NCBI GenBank assembly: GCA_038501195.1
Contig: JBBPUQ010000003.1
Span: 3,316,501-3,380,500 of the forward strand
Direction of reading: 5' to 3'
DNA length: 64,000 nt
DNA from: Nemania diffusa
Lineage: Eukaryota; Ascomycota; Sordariomycetes; Xylariales; Xylariaceae
Shown here: piece by piece, positions 25,463-38,884 of the stretch
How positions within the stretch are numbered: position 1 is the first letter of the stretch
Layout of the letters: the number at the start of each line of letters is the position of its first letter
Made by a program: the position numbers and the translations under genes
Notes under the pieces: model-generated
Told to the model about the DNA's origin: nothing
Seen by the model: the letters and a program-made list of their open reading frames with translations, nothing else
Database searches by the model: none

Positions 25463-27019
25463 GTGGCTGGAAAATCTCTCTTTGAGACCTTCCTGTTCGT
25501 CCTCATATGCCATTTCACTGCTATCTGCCTCGAGTACTAGCCCCGTCGAGAGGAGCAAGCAGTAACCTGAAGAAACATGGCGTAGCTTCCATGCTGCCGT
25601 GCACACTTCACCGATCCCTACAATTGACCTAGCATCAACTGTCTGGCTCCTATTGCTACCAAACCGCGTTGGGTTTCCCCAACTATGAGTTGCGAACCCT
25701 TGTCCTGGGTCTTTTAAATGATGATTTTATGATCCGGTGTGGGAGAACCAGCACCTTTGCACTATGATACCATGGCTGGACCTCACGATCATATAAAACT
25801 GTCTCTTCCTTCAGACCTGATTTTTCAGCGTTGAGGCGCGGTGTTTGCCATGTCAATTCTGCCTTAGGTTCTTTATTTGATGCAGTGCCGGATATCTTCA
25901 CTGCATATCAGTTTCGGGAACTGGATCGAGGCGAACGGGTGTGTTACACGATTTTATGTTTTAAGCGAATCAACGACTCCCCAAACTTTTGATGAGATAT
26001 GCCCTTCTGCTAAGGGTAAATGATTCCAAAATGGGTAGCAGACGAGCTGGGGAAGTGAGGCTGCAAGAAGGATATCTAGCCTCCTTGTGAGATTGGGATT
26101 TGCAGTACTTTAGAACTATCAACCGATACCCATTCTTCGAGGCTGGAGTTTAAGAGAAGTGTGGAAAATTAGGTGAAACGAGGAAGAATAGTGGTTGTAT
26201 GAGGTGGTAGGCATGTCAGATGATGCTCCATTCAATATCATATCCAAGTATAGAGAAGGAGGAAACATCGTGAGACGAACTTGTAGCCATGGGCTACCGC
26301 TAGACCTCTGGGTGGACGATCGCAACCCTATACTGTGTGCTTGTCACATTAGTCGGAGAACTAGTGCTAGGTGAGGTTCGAGACAAAACCAGTCCAGCCT
26401 ACAAGTTCGTTGGATGAATACAGAATACGGTTGTAGAAATAACTCGGCGGCGCCAAGTGGCACCGCATGCTACGGCACAAGAAACGGGATGTTTGTTTCC
26501 GCGGCATGCGCAGGGTCTCTCTGTAGATATGGGAAGCGGTACAATTTTTGTATGCCGCCCCCAAAAGCTAAAACGGAGATTCTTGCGATAGAACAAGAAA
26601 AATACAACGAATGATGAATGTACTTTGAAGTGTTGTGCAAGTGTCTAAACCACGCTACCTCAGAAATGAACTCTGCGTAGAGAAGTCGTAGACCAGATAG
26701 TCGATTTGCAGTCGTTCAAACCCCCAGTTACTAGATAGTCACTATTAGCCTACCTATCTCTACTTCCGGTAGGATTGATGCGTATCCCTCGATATCATAT
26801 GCGAAACGAGTGCTAAAATAAATGCCTTATTTGTTATCTTTCAATGTGTCTTCGAGATGGGCTACTGATGTACACAATGCTAGCTCTTTTACGATTTGTA
26901 CTACAAATATCAATCCCAGAATACCTGTGGTGAAATCACCATGGTATATATTATGTGCCGCCGGGGCATGCCAAAGCGCCCCAAGAACCGTTTTAAAGAG
27001 TGAGTAACAGGCAGCTTTA
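25463..27019. other. Intergenic between convergent genes, nothing recognised
   Basis: This is the 3' flank of both the zinc-finger gene and the ArAE_2-type gene. Only short open frames on both strands, without motifs or splice support, are present. It should contain two terminators or poly(A) regions, but no signal is distinctive. Confidence 0.5.
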
Positions 27020-30000
27020 TTAATCAACCTTACCTTTGCCCCCTCGCTCCGACTCATTGCCTAATAAGCTCGCCCTCGCGCTCCCGGCCGTGCTCGTGGC
27101 CGTGCTGCTGGGGTCGACACAGTAGCTGAAGTCGACGACGCCCACGAGCTTGCTCACGCTCTCGACGAGGCCCTCGAGGTCGTCGCAGACGAGCAGGCTG
27201 CACATCTGCAGCACCGCGAACTCGGCGTACCCGGCCTGCGTCATGTTGCGCGTGTCGAGGAGGCTGTGGACCGGCTGCGTCTTCACGCTCACGTTGCTGT
27301 GCAGCGGCAGCGCGGTCATGATGCTCGCGTCGCTGCCGCCGCTGTAGATGTTATTGTCACTGGTCATGGTGGCGCCGAGGGCCTCGAGCTGGCGCGTGAG
27401 CTCGAAGGGGCGGGGGACCTTCAGGTGGGGTGGGATCGAGTGCCCGGACTGCAGCGCGTTCGAGAGTAACGTCAGCGTGCAGATGATGCTGTGCTGCGTC
27501 GGCGAGATGTTGGCGAGTAGCACGGCCAGCGCATCGCGCCACACACAGCTCTCGGGCCCATCAGAGGGCTGGCTCCCCGACCCCAGGTTCGACTTCGAGG
27601 TGGTGGTGGCTGCGGTGTCCAGCGAGTCTGTCATCGTCATCCCCGCAGTGCCCTTGCCGCCTCCACCGATGGTGTAGGACAGCAGCGTGAGGTACGAGTT
27701 GATGCGGGCGGCCCGCATGATTATGTCCTCGTACAACTCGCGCGGGAATTTACCGCCTATCGATGGCTCCCAGCGCTGGAAGTCGGCGTGTTGCTTCAGA
27801 GAGGGCAGAAGCAACATCAGCTTACCAAATAGCTTGACACGGTGCTTGGCAAGCTGGTGAGCGGGAGTGCCTTTTACGTTACGGTCACCCCCTGTGCCTT
27901 TCAGTTTGCTCTTGAGCGTCTCGTTGATGACGCTGAAGTAGTTGGCGAGCAGGTATAAAGTGGCGGCGAGATCGCGACGTAGCCATGTCCGGTCTGTTAC
28001 AGGCGATGGGAAAATGGTCCAAATGAAAGCAACAAAGCAGCCGCCTGCAACAGTCGCGAGACGGTATGGCGCAAGCTCATATATTCTGCACAATAACCAT
28101 TAGTATTTTATTAGCAATTCACATATCGTTGCAACTCACGGATAGTACGGCTGCCCCGTTGACTCAGATAGCGCTACACCGACTTTGAGTACTTGTAACT
28201 CGTACCCGATAATCAGAACTTGTGTTACCATGCAAAGCACAGTGCCAGGGATCAACTGTGGGAATTTCAGGAGGAAGTAAATGGAGATAGCTTGGAACAG
28301 AAACAAGAAGACGAATATGCCTGGAACCTTCTGGTCTACGATGTACCAATTGATAAGTGTGAAGACGACAGCGACAAGGGTCCCGATAATCCGGCAAAGG
28401 AATCCGAATATCGACTGTCCAGAAGCTACGAAAGGGCCAATTGTTAGTACACCACAAGTCTTAAGTCGTAGAGCTCAAGAGGGGTAGAACGAACTTTGTG
28501 TCATGCCTATCGCAATAATAATCATAGCCCATACAAGTCTCTGTTCCTGGAAGAACACGTGCGTCTGTTCAAGAAATGCGACAATTCCAATCGTCAGGGT
28601 AGCGCAAGCACAGCGGAATCCAAAGGCCGATTCCTCAGACGAGAAGAACTTCGAGACGGCGCGCACCGCGTTGCCCGTATGCTCCCAAAGGTTCGACGGC
28701 GGTAGATGCTCGGGGTCCTTTTTCAGAGCAAAACTGTCGCCCATGGAGATGACGGCCATGCTTGCATCGAACATATCAGTATTGTTTTCCTGCCCTTGGT
28801 CTTCGTCGCTAAAAACACTCGCGACCCATTTCCGGAGTACTTTTGGCTTCGGAACTATGAGGCGCTTGCGTGCCATTGTGCCGTCCGCGACTTTTAAGTC
28901 CGCGAATCGGACAGTTCGCAACACTCCCTCTCCAGCGGCTTCCATCTACATGGTGGTTAGCATAGTCCATGGCCAACTATAATATGATACGCTTTGTGCA
29001 CTGCAGGGGATTGGACGAATTGGAGTAGGGAGGAGATCGTCTTAGGTTAGGATTGCTTAACCCTTCTCGAGGTATGAATTAAAGGTAAACCCAACACGGT
29101 TCTTACAAGGGTCTCGAGGTATAGTAGGACGTAGAGCTGTTCCTGGTCACGGCAATGCCTTGCGTCAGTTTGAGAAAACGAGACGTTATGGACCTCGTCA
29201 AGCGACGCGTTCTCTGCCAAGAGACCCTTCTCTTGAGCCCAAGCACGGAGGATCGTGCCTCGAACATCATGAAATGATTTGATTCTGCCCTTGAGGGCTT
29301 CTGCAAATCCCGGGTCCCCAGGTTGGATCAGGTCGCCTTTAGACTCAACATCGGCGTCCATAGCGGACCCCTGAGCGTTACTCTTGCTCTTCTCAGAGGC
29401 CTTGGGGCGTGGGAGGATTTCCAGCAGCATCCCAGCATGTTGTAATCCTTCGTCAATGGCATCAGAGAGCTTCTCAAATGGCTCATGAAGCTGTTTCATA
29501 ACCTCATTCCAGACTCTTTTATCCTCGTTTTTCTCGGCGAGTATTTCGAGCGGCGTCTCAGAGTCGGTGACCCACCCGCGTTTCTCGGCGAGGCGCTGAA
29601 AGATATCGATGACTGTACCAATGCCATGAATCGGTATAACGACGGCTCGTAATAGTTCCTGGAGGGCAGTTAGGTCCTTAGCCGCTAACTTGGCCCATGC
29701 GATATCTCTTTTAGCAAACGGCAAATCAACGTATATCTTGCTGGTGAGGAGTCGCAGGTTAAACATAGTGTCCTTGATCGCTTTTGCCTCGGCTGTTGAC
29801 TTCGGCTCAGGCTGCGCCTTATTCTTCTGCTTCTCTTGACGAGACGTGTCGATCGAATCCTCGGAATCGCTAACATGAGTTGCCGCGCAGATATCAGCAG
29901 GAATGGCAAACATATCCTCCCTCTCTAGACTCTGTAGGTACACCTTCTCTTGCTTTACGGCCCCTCGGACAAGCTGGATGGCGCCCTTTAGCTGAGCGAC

Positions 30001-30891
30001 CCAAACGGCACGGCTCGAAAGGGGGAAAATCAACAGGGAGGTGCCGGCTGCAATAGCGAAACCAAGCAACATGGCAGTAAACAGCCGTCGCACGAAGGAC
30101 TCAAAGGCGGCATTGCTGGTGAGCAGTGGGCTGAAAGTGCACGAGATGTTGGACAGAATTGAGTAGACGATAACAGGCACGTTTAAGCTTGGGTACTTGG
30201 CACGGACCGTATTCACAATCCAAGTGTTGGCAAACAGGAACACGGCAGACACGGCAGACTGACTCGAGTTGTAGCCGGTGGGCGTGCTCTGCGTGTGAAG
30301 GCGAGCTTGCAATGCCGACCACAAGATCAGCAGGGAGACGGCGGCTCCAACACTCAAGAATATGAGGTTGAACACTAGAGTCTGCACGAACTTGCCGCGA
30401 GGGAGCACACTAAGCGAGAGCACGGAGATAATGCCCACGAGGTATCCGAAGTTGGTGAATTCGCGAGCTATCGCGTCGGACTGGTAAATAGCCAGTCCAA
30501 TGACGGGTGCAAGGGCGCCTCTATTGTATTACGGTGGTTAGTTACTGCATTGGCCAGCCAGCCAAGATGGGCGCATTTATTTTTTTTGGGTGTCTTTGCG
30601 CGAGTAGCATGAGAGATATAATTTGAATTCAAATCCTTACTTAAACATGGCTGTCAACGTGGGTGCATCGAGACCCAGCTTGACCAACAAGCCCGCGATG
30701 AAGCTTGGCTTCGGCGGCGGCGGTGATTCTGTAGTCGGCGCATTGCTCGTGTCGGGATCATTCTCTTCTTTCCTTACACTTGCATCACTGCCAACGTCAT
30801 TGGATTGGGATGACTGCTGCTGCTGCTGCCCTTCGTCGTCGGCTTGTTCTCGAATCGCGTCATCTTGATACCCTGGCGAGCTTCCCGCCAT
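27020..30891 (-). CDS. ArAE_2/FUSC-type fungal membrane transporter (BRE4-like)
   Basis: Five exons on the minus strand: 30891..30641, 30520..29108 minus one base (30520..29107), 28945..28495, 28425..28140 and 28085..27020. Introns are 120, 161, 69 and 54 bp. The third has a GTTCGT donor. All phases match, giving 1155 residues. A disordered Gln/Ser-rich N-terminus leads into a first hydrophobic bundle at about 75-300 (GYLVGIISVLSLSVLPRGKF). Next come a charged cytosolic region, a KVADGTMARKRLIVP block and a second bundle at about 665-830 (QRLVWAMIIIAIGMT, then SGQSIFGFLCR). The C-terminal domain follows. This is the PF10337/PF13515/PF10334 architecture of fungal 'ER transporter, 6TM N-terminal' proteins, related to aromatic-acid exporters and yeast Bre4. 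Substrate unknown. The last ~600 bp of coding sequence are markedly GC-rich. Confidence 0.9.
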
Positions 30892-33800
30892 TGTGAGTTA
30901 CCCGCGGGGTACAGCACTGTTGTACCTAGTATTCTGTAGCAGCGGGCGACCAGCAACGAGCGATTGAGAAGAAGGAGAAAAAAAAAACACGAAGAGACCA
31001 CTAACTAGCATATGCGTACAAAATATCAAAATAGCTAGATAGCTAGGTAGGTTACGTAGATATTCAATCTTCATGTAACTCTGCCCCATCCAGCCGGGAG
31101 ACGGGATCAAAGAAAGCGAGCTATTAAACTAGCATTCTTGGCATGTAACCTGTCTACGGGGCTTACATTTCACAAGTCTAGGGAATGGATGACGCTGGCT
31201 CATGACTGGCTACTGCTGTGAGGCTATCTAGTTCACTAACCTCACTGAGTAAGGCCTCGGTACTCCCTAAAGATTGGCTTTGTTAGCTGGAACACACCAA
31301 TCAAGACTAGCACCTCGGTAGCCAGGGGGCCTGAGTAAGCACCCATCCGCAATTCGCCAATCAGCAGCAGCAATCAGCCCTATTGCGTAAAGTACAGAAC
31401 TCTTTCTTAGAGCCTTCAGAACTCTCGATGGTAACTTGAACGACAGGCAACTATGCTATATTCGTGGCATTTGGAAATATTTACATGATAGCTACTCTGC
31501 CTTCATAAATTGTTACTGTACTAGGGAAATCACTTACTCCGAGCATAGCAGCCTGAAATGGGCTTCGATACTTTGGTACTTATAGCAAAATGAAGCCGAG
31601 GAACGTTGTGAGATTTAAGTAGGTAGGTACCCGGAACTAACTACCTAGATAGTCTTGGCATTTACCTGCAAAGCTGCCCTTGATGTAAGCATAATGCGAC
31701 ATGTATCTCGAGTTACCAACTTCAAGATATGTTTCGTAAAGCTAAGTACCAAATACCAAGCATACCTAGAGGTCTCATTATGAACTACAACGAACAATAT
31801 GTTACCTGAGCACACCTAAATAGAGGAGTCACCTTTACTAGTCAATCAAATAATACTGGGAAACATTGCTACAAAAATGAGATGAAAAATCGAGTAGTTT
31901 GTTTGTTGTTTGATAAGTAGACAATAGGCTGTTGCCTAAATAGACCCAGCTTAAGTCAGATGTATTACATTGTGGTCATGGAGAAAATCTTAGCTCAATT
32001 TGTCTGGACTATTATCCACATACAGAAGCATATTCCAAGCCTCATGAAGATCTCAAGATACCTTTGGCATATTTAGATACTTTGGTATGAGCAGGTATGA
32101 GCAAGTCGAATTGGTGTCTGTGCTAGACTCCCAAGCGATAAAGTAGTATACTTTTCCCTAGTCATTATTTCAGATTGATTGCTATCACGAATATATCATA
32201 TTCTTCTTACTTCACAACTGCGATGTACCGTTTAATTAATAAAGCCACCACTGGTTTAACTCATGTAACTCTATTAAATCAATTTACAGGCTATAATAAT
32301 AGTTAAGCTGGAACTACTTGATGAGGACTTAACAGAAGGCCTAACACGGCATAGATATGCATGCATAGTACCTTCCTTCCTAGTTGCCAACTTAGGCAAC
32401 TAACATTCAATAGCGCAACCCAATTTGCTAGGAAGGTGCACAACTACCTACCTCGCCTACTGATTGCTAACTTAGAAGTAGACATATACATAGGTACTTG
32501 TTATTAATTTTGGTAATATGAAAAGCACTTATTGCCACGTACTCCACCCTCTACCCAGGCAGATATATACAATAGCGTAAGTTAATACCTACCTTAGGTA
32601 TTGCTGGCCACAACTTGCCACTAAGGTTCATGCCTGAGGCAGTTCTACCAGTGCTTCTATTTAACCTCCTTCTATCTAACCTCTTCCCGCCCGACTTCTT
32701 TTCCTTAACTTCCACCTCTTTAACTTCTTTTCATCTCATCTCTATTCTCTTCTCTCTTTGTTTCAACAAAACACACTTGTATGCTTCTACATAACCACAA
32801 CCAGGCATATCCACCGCTCAAAGCTTCAGTCCTTTCATTCTCTTCCTCTTACTTTGCTGCAGTTCACCTCTTCCTACCAGCTAAAGCTAGTTCTCGCCGG
32901 CATCTTGCACAGCTCCATAAAGGATCGCAACTCACTGGGTAAGAACACCTATCACAAGATATTTTTTTCGTTGTTATTTCCTGGACTAGCCTTGTCTTCC
33001 AGCTGCATCTGTTGGCAACTACCTTGTTCATGTAGGCTGTGCTGTCCTTCCTCATTCCATATATACCAGTACCTAGGTACATTAGCAAACAACTCGCACA
33101 ACTCAACTACTCGATTACTCCACCACAACCCTACCTTGACTCTTGCCACATACAGGTGTATATGTATGTCACCTTCTCCCATTCATCCACTTGTCATACC
33201 CTTCTAACCTTCCAACTACCTTTTCTCCCCCTATATCCTTCTCCTCTTCTATCTCTTCTCCTACCTACTCTCCTACCTACTCTCCTACCTACTCTCCTAC
33301 TTCCTCTTCATCCCCCACCTCCTCTCTATCTTCTCTCACTTCTCCATTACTTTCACATCCTCTTCTACTTCTCCTCTCGATTCCTTTTGCACACTCTTTT
33401 CCGCATCTTGGCTCTTCACGATCGGGTGCCTTTATTCTTTTTCACTCAACGATTTTTCCATCTCTGTATTCCTCGCATTCTATCCTTGCAGGTATGCAAT
33501 CCCGCTTTTCTACCTGCTAACCAACATCTATCTCGCCAACTACCTTCTCATCTGTTCAATGGGTCGGGCAACTGGCTAATATCATACACTAAGGTAAGCA
33601 AGACTGTTTCTTGTTGTCACGCTGCTTCTGATCTCTGAGTTCGCCTCTCTATCTGTTCCCAAATTTGTAACGGCAGACAACTTTTTCTCCGAACCCTCGC
33701 ATCGCATCAGGCATCCTCTCGTTAAACAAATGCCACCTTCTTAGGTACTTTGGTACCTATCACTCTGCTGCATCCATGGTACTTAGGTACATCTATTACG

Positions 33801-34025
33801 TTCCTTCCTCTTCCTCCTAGCTTCCACCACAGTCTTTACTCTTATTACCTCTACCTCTACCTCCTACCCCTACCTCCTACCTCTACCTCCTACCTCTACC
33901 TACATACCCAACCCACTTCCATCTTCTACCTTAGTCCACATACATTTACAGAACTTCAACAAGGTATCTCACATCATTCACATCTTATCCTCTTCAACCC
34001 TCATCTAAACATTTCACCTCGCATC
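30892..34025. other. Non-coding stretch with long pyrimidine-rich block
   Basis: 30.9-32.6 kb is AT-rich spacer with TAGGTA motifs. From about 32,630 to 34,025 the plus strand is strongly C/T-rich and contains several splice-like signals: donors near 32940 (GTAAGA), 33592 (GTAAGC) and 33963 (GTATCT), and acceptors near 33155, 33490 and 33677. Open frames here encode low-complexity Ser/Pro/Leu/Tyr runs and look like a by-product of the pyrimidine bias. The pattern resembles the promoter and spliced leader of a developmental regulator, but no convincing protein follows. Confidence 0.45.
33257..33300. repeat. 12-bp tandem repeat, about 3.7 copies
   Basis: The unit TCTCCTACCTAC repeats three times perfectly plus a partial fourth copy, inside the pyrimidine-rich block. 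A second degenerate CCTCCTACCTCTA repeat lies at about 33848-33905. Confidence 0.85.
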
Positions 34026-34094
34026 ATGTCCATCGTGACTTCCCTTCGAGGCAATCATGCTTGGTACAATACTCCAAAGTGTTATCCTATTTGA
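34026..34094 (+). other. Short ATG frame after the pyrimidine-rich leader (22 codons)
   Basis: The ATG at 34026 follows the pyrimidine-rich block in good context and opens MSIVTSLRGNHAWYNTP before a stop at 34094. It could be an upstream frame, or the first exon of a gene whose next exon begins after the TATTAAC...TCTCAG acceptor near 34238, where an open Arg/Lys-rich frame runs to about 34529. I do not recognise either part, and the join is not forced by homology. Confidence 0.25.
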
Positions 34095-36155
34095 GCTGAT
34101 TTCTCTTACTAACCACCACTGGACACTAGTTTCTTTACGACCCAGAGCAAGCTACGTATTTATATCCAGTCGCTAACAATCCTCAGCATGGTGCCAAGTC
34201 TAACAGTACAGTTTCATGACATATTAACTTTTGTCTCAGAACACCTAGAAAAGTCGAAGAGAGGTCCCTGAACACGCATGGGAGGTCGGCTCCCGAAGCA
34301 GAGCCCAAGCGAAAGAGAGCGTGCCAGGACGTAACTGTCAAGAGGAGACCAGTCCGCACAAATGGCAGCGTAGGCATACCTTTTAACCGTTTGCGTATCA
34401 CCACGAGACTCTACTCACACGCTTTCGGTTGGCCGCAACCCGCCTCGGCGGAAAGGCTGCGTCCCTGTACCTCGAATCGCCGGCCACGCACTGTCGCTAC
34501 CTCCGAGTATCGTGCGCCATGAGGGTTATAGTCGGTGAGATCCCCCCCTGCGTCGTGTGCCTTTCCATTTCAGACTTGAGCCGTGGACCGCCGTGTCCAG
34601 GGACCTGCCCAGATACTCTCACGCACGATTCGTCGTCGTGGGCCGCGTTGTGAGCTCGGTGATCTAAGCTGGCCCCGTCCAGTGCCGGACCTCCCCCGGG
34701 CACCCCGATGGCCCCCGTGCCTGTGATGAGCTCTCGGACCGCGGTGGATAATGCCTTGGTTTTCCGAGCCCCCGTGCTTGATGGACCGACGGGCCGATAT
34801 GGGACATGAGGTTGGCCGGCAAGGTGTCCTCCTCTGTTGACCAGTGGCCTCTCTTCGGAGATAGCGCGCAACGTTCTCGTATACTCGGATGGAACCTCCT
34901 CCCGTACCCCTCAACTGATACTTCATGGAAACGCCCAGGAGGGGTGCGCTGTTGTTGTCTAGTCAGCCTGGAGACCGGGCTAGGTGATTTCGGCCTTGGT
35001 AGCGGGAACGGTTAGGCTCGGAGATTTATTCTCCTAATTTTTTGTCCACATTTCATTCATTTGAAAATGGCTCAGCTCGCGGCCTTTGTCTCTGACATTA
35101 ACGCTTGTTAGAATCTTCGGATTCGACCAATTTTTTGTTCTTCTTGAGGCCGTCTCGTAGCCGTTGTCTCTGACATAAATACTTGACACTTTTTTTTTCA
35201 TCGCAAACTCTAATTTCTTAGGGTTGCGAAGAAGAAACACTTGGCTTTCACATGCATAAGCTTATGTCAATTGTCAATTCATGTAACCTCACAGTTGTGT
35301 TGCCAAACCTGCAAAATTAAATCTCTTTAAACCTGCAATTGGCCTACTCTATAATACCACCATCCATAACAATTGGACTGCTAAAGAGCTTGATACTGGT
35401 TAAATAAAAAAAATGACGGGCGTCAACGATAATGACCCGCTACGATCTCGTTTTTCTAGGCGATCCCTCGGTGAAATACCAGGATACCTAGAGTTGCCAT
35501 TTAGGTGGGGGTCAATTCGAACCCTTGCAGTACTTGATAACTTGGTTGTCAGACGAGATTTAAACAGGCCATGGTCAAGGATGCTAGGCTCCTCGACAGG
35601 GTGCAGCTGACAGAGCGCCATACAGAGGCGTTATCTGCCAAACCGAAATGCAGCCGAGAGAAAACGGCGCTGCAGTGTGACTTCGACGGATCGGCATCGG
35701 CGATCGGCGAACGTCAGACCCGTATTCAATCAATATTCGCGGTCTAGAATTCAGCAGGCGAGTTCCGCGGCGTGAGGGCTGGATGCCTGAGATGTGATGT
35801 AACAACTAGAAAATTTCTCTTCGGTCAGATTGGATTCCCAGATGTGTTAGAATGATTGTATCAATTGAGCCTTCACCATATCGTCTTCATTAGAATATGT
35901 CGGTTCAAGTTGATTTAGTTTGGCTTGTTATTGATGTGGTCGACGAGCGCACTAATTGGGGAATTGTTGCTGTTAGCTTAGTTTTTTTTTTCTTTTTTCT
36001 TTTTTTCCGCTTTAGTATTTGCAGCAAAGAAATGCTTGTATACTAACACACGTGTAGGAGGATAGATGTTGTCTTATCATGTTTATAATTTCATTCTCTC
36101 GCTACTTATATATATTTATGACATGGGGTAATCCGTTCACCAGATAGTAATACAC
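34095..36155. other. No supported gene; GC-rich patch 34.2-35.0 kb
   Basis: The segment 34230-35000 is clearly more GC-rich than its flanks and has long open frames on both strands (for example 34497-34871 minus), none with a known motif. At about 35,085-35,190 the phrase GTCTCTGACAT-AA--CTTG occurs twice, suggesting an old duplication. The remainder is AT-rich 3' flank of the alcohol dehydrogenase gene. Confidence 0.45.
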
Positions 36156-37435
36156 TTATTTAGAAGTATCAACAACGTATCGTCCAGCGATCTTGCCCTC
36201 CTCCATCAGGTTGAATACTTCTTGCAGCTGGCTCAGGCCAACGACCTTGTAGGGGGCCTTGATGAGTCCTCTGCGGAAGAACTCGATCGCCTCGGCTGTG
36301 TCTTGTCGGTTTCCGACGTAGCTGCCCTTGATGTTGATCATGCTGTGTCATTCATTAGCAAGTCGTGTTCTATACTACTTTATATCGGAGAGGAAGAAAG
36401 AGGAAGAGAGATGTAAGGAGGTCGAGGAGGGGTAACGTACCGAGTAACAGTGTCGAAAACAGAGGCCTTGAGGAAGGCATTTGCAGGTAGACCAACACAG
36501 ACGATGGTGCCGTGGGGGCGGACATATTCGCTGGCCTGCTGGAAGGGCCTCTCGCTGACCGCGAGCAGCAGCACGGCGTGGGGGCCATAGCCCTCGGGGG
36601 TGGCGGCCTTGACATCGGCAACGACGTTCTTGCTGGTCGTGAAGTCGACGTATTCCGTGGCGCCGAGCTTCTTGCACATCTCGCCCTTCTCGGCGCCGCC
36701 ATCGATGGCGATGGGGTGGAGACCCATGGCACGCGCATACTGGATGGCCATGCTGCCGAGGCCGCCGCCGGCACCGACGATGGCGACGAACTCGCCGGGG
36801 CGGGCGCCCGACTCCTTCAGGCCCTTGTAGACGGTCAGGCCGGCGCATAGGATGGGAGCGATGGCCTCGAGGTCGCAGTCCTTTGGTATCCGTGCTACGT
36901 GGGCAGCCTTGGCAACGGCATATTGCTGGAAGCTACCGTCGACTGTGTATCCGGATAGGTCGGGAGTAGGGCAGAGAGGCTGTGAAGCGTGTGTTAGTAT
37001 ATCCCTCAGGCATATTCTTCTTTCGTTCTTATGTATCACGCACCTCGTTGGCTGTCCGGCAGAAAGAGCAGCTCATGCACGATCCGTTGAGCCACTTGAT
37101 ACCGGCGTAATCGCCAATCTGAACATCGGTGACGAGCTCGCCACGGGCGACGACAATACCGGCACCCTCGTGGCCACCGACAAGGGGTAGCTTGGTGGCC
37201 AAGGGCCAGTCACCCTTTACGGCGTGCAGGTCGGTGTGGCAGACACCAGAGTATTTGATGTTGATGAGGACCTCATCGGGGCCGGGCTTGGGTACGGGGA
37301 TCTTCTTATGTATGACATCTGTAGGGGCTGTTAGCGAATGCGTGCCCAGAGGATTGAATGCGACGGTAAATGCATACTTTCGCCCGTCTTCTCGAGAACC
37401 TGCGCCCACTGCTCCTGTGGAATCTGTACGGACAT
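36156..37435 (-). CDS. Zinc-dependent alcohol dehydrogenase (ADH1-like)
   Basis: Four exons on the minus strand: 37435..37378, 37318..37044, 36979..36441 and 36342..36156. Introns are 59, 64 and 98 bp and all phases match. The product has 352 residues, the usual length of fungal cytosolic ADH. Catalytic-zinc ligands lie in GVCHTDLH and GGHEGAG. The structural-zinc quartet is in GSCMSCSFC plus the cysteine of PLCPTP, which is completed across intron 2. The NAD-binding Rossmann loop is GAGGGLGS. The protein starts [13 protein letters not shown], as many fungal ADH1 proteins do. It interconverts acetaldehyde or other aldehydes and alcohols with NAD(H). It is close to the siderophore island, but its upstream region has no exact SreA-type motif, so I do not count it as a member. 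Confidence 0.95.
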
Positions 37436-38884
37436 GATGTGTAAGTGTATTTAGGAAGAAGTGATAACAAGAGTTGATATTAATAAAACTCTTGGGTTGT
37501 TATTGTTGTGTGTATGTAGATGCTTGTTGTCTGATGGACTTGAGATTGGTTTAACGTTGCAAGCGAAGGCATGCACTCTATATATACTCGAGTGAGAGGC
37601 ATCATTTGAAAGTTTCATACATACAACATACATCGACTTACACAGCATACAGTAGCTGATCCTCCTGGGTGGGCAATGCCACCAATGCAGGGCCGCTACA
37701 GGTTGCACGAAGACTAGCTATAGAAAGCTACCCCTCACGTTGTGTTGGGGGGTTTTTTGCCCCATTCAATTCAGGTGGTGACAATGTGAGCGTGAGCAGG
37801 TCGGCTAGTCAGCCCATCGTTGGCTGACGATCACCGTGTTGTGTTAGCTCTCTCCGCTATCGCCGTTATTTGGCGACGGCGGTTTCTAGTCTCATTTTCA
37901 GAGGCCACCCATCAGCATTCTTCTGACTCCTGAGTGCGGTTTCAACACCGGAGTTAAACCAAAGCAACACGCATCTTAGTAAACTGGAAATTACATTGCG
38001 GGGTATCATGTACACTAATTACATGTAGGTTGAGGGGGTCTGAGGTGCGTCTAAGGCACGTTTCCGAAGCGAGAAGTGCTCGTGACGTAACGCGACTCCT
38101 GCTTATGGTATGCCGTTGACAGCATAGTGACACCGAACGACCCCAATAGACCCAATAGACCCGCCAGAACGGTGGAGACTGGTTGGCATTGGCACCCTGG
38201 TAGGTCCTGATCTGACATAGCGTCCACGGCCCAGGGAGACCGCTCCAAGCCAGGCCCCATGCATCCATCGTATCGTGTCGCCCTCGGTAGAACGGAAGAA
38301 AATCCCTGGGCCAGACGATCTAGAACGGCGGTTCAGTGCTCTGGCGATCCTGGGCACTTGCTCGTTTATCGCAAGTGAACTCCTGGAGAAAGCGACGCTA
38401 CGCCCAACTGCGCCTGGTTGACGCGGGTTAGCCTGGACAGACCTGGAGTCCCCGGGACTGGGGAATCAACACAACACCCATGAACCCTGAATCACCCTGA
38501 ATCTGCGACTAGAACCAGAACACCACGCGCCTCACCAACCTCAGGCCTCTCGGCGCAAGGGATTGACTGGCCGCTGTCATTGGTCTGTGAGGCTGTTCTG
38601 GGGTCGCGTCTGGCTAGGAGCAACGGAAGGAATCTCTTTTCCCCAAGCTTCTCCAACGTCCCCCGCAACACTCCACGATGTGCTCGTCGCAAATCCGGGG
38701 AACGAAACAGCTAGTGACTGTGTCAGGGTATGGGTGCTTATATTATTATGCGTACTGCTTTTTGTCTAATCCAACCGTAAGCCATGTTCTCAGCCTCGGA
38801 ACACTAGGAATGTATTTCTCGCCCCCGGAGTTTTCTTCCCTTTGGATACCATCGCCGAGCCTCCCCCTCCCCACCTAGATAGGT
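37436..38884. other. Intergenic; GC-rich segment without recognised gene
   Basis: 37436-37740 is the promoter side of the alcohol dehydrogenase gene. 37750-38700 is GC-richer than usual spacer, with overlapping open frames on both strands up to 104 codons (for example 37954-38268 minus). No motif is recognised. It may be a transposon fragment. Confidence 0.4.

Noticed and set aside
33039..33638. Plus-strand frames of 199 and 125 codons rich in Ser, Pro, Leu and Tyr
   Set aside because: Composition follows the pyrimidine tract and the 12-bp repeat; all three frames stay open for the same reason.
35490..35530. Possible tRNA B-box (reverse strand GGGTTCGAATTG)
   Set aside because: The sequence around it cannot form a 5-bp T-arm or a matching acceptor stem.
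36156..37435. Alcohol dehydrogenase as a member of the siderophore island
   Set aside because: No SreA-type site upstream, 1.45 kb of spacer before the ABC gene, and no known role in siderophore synthesis.
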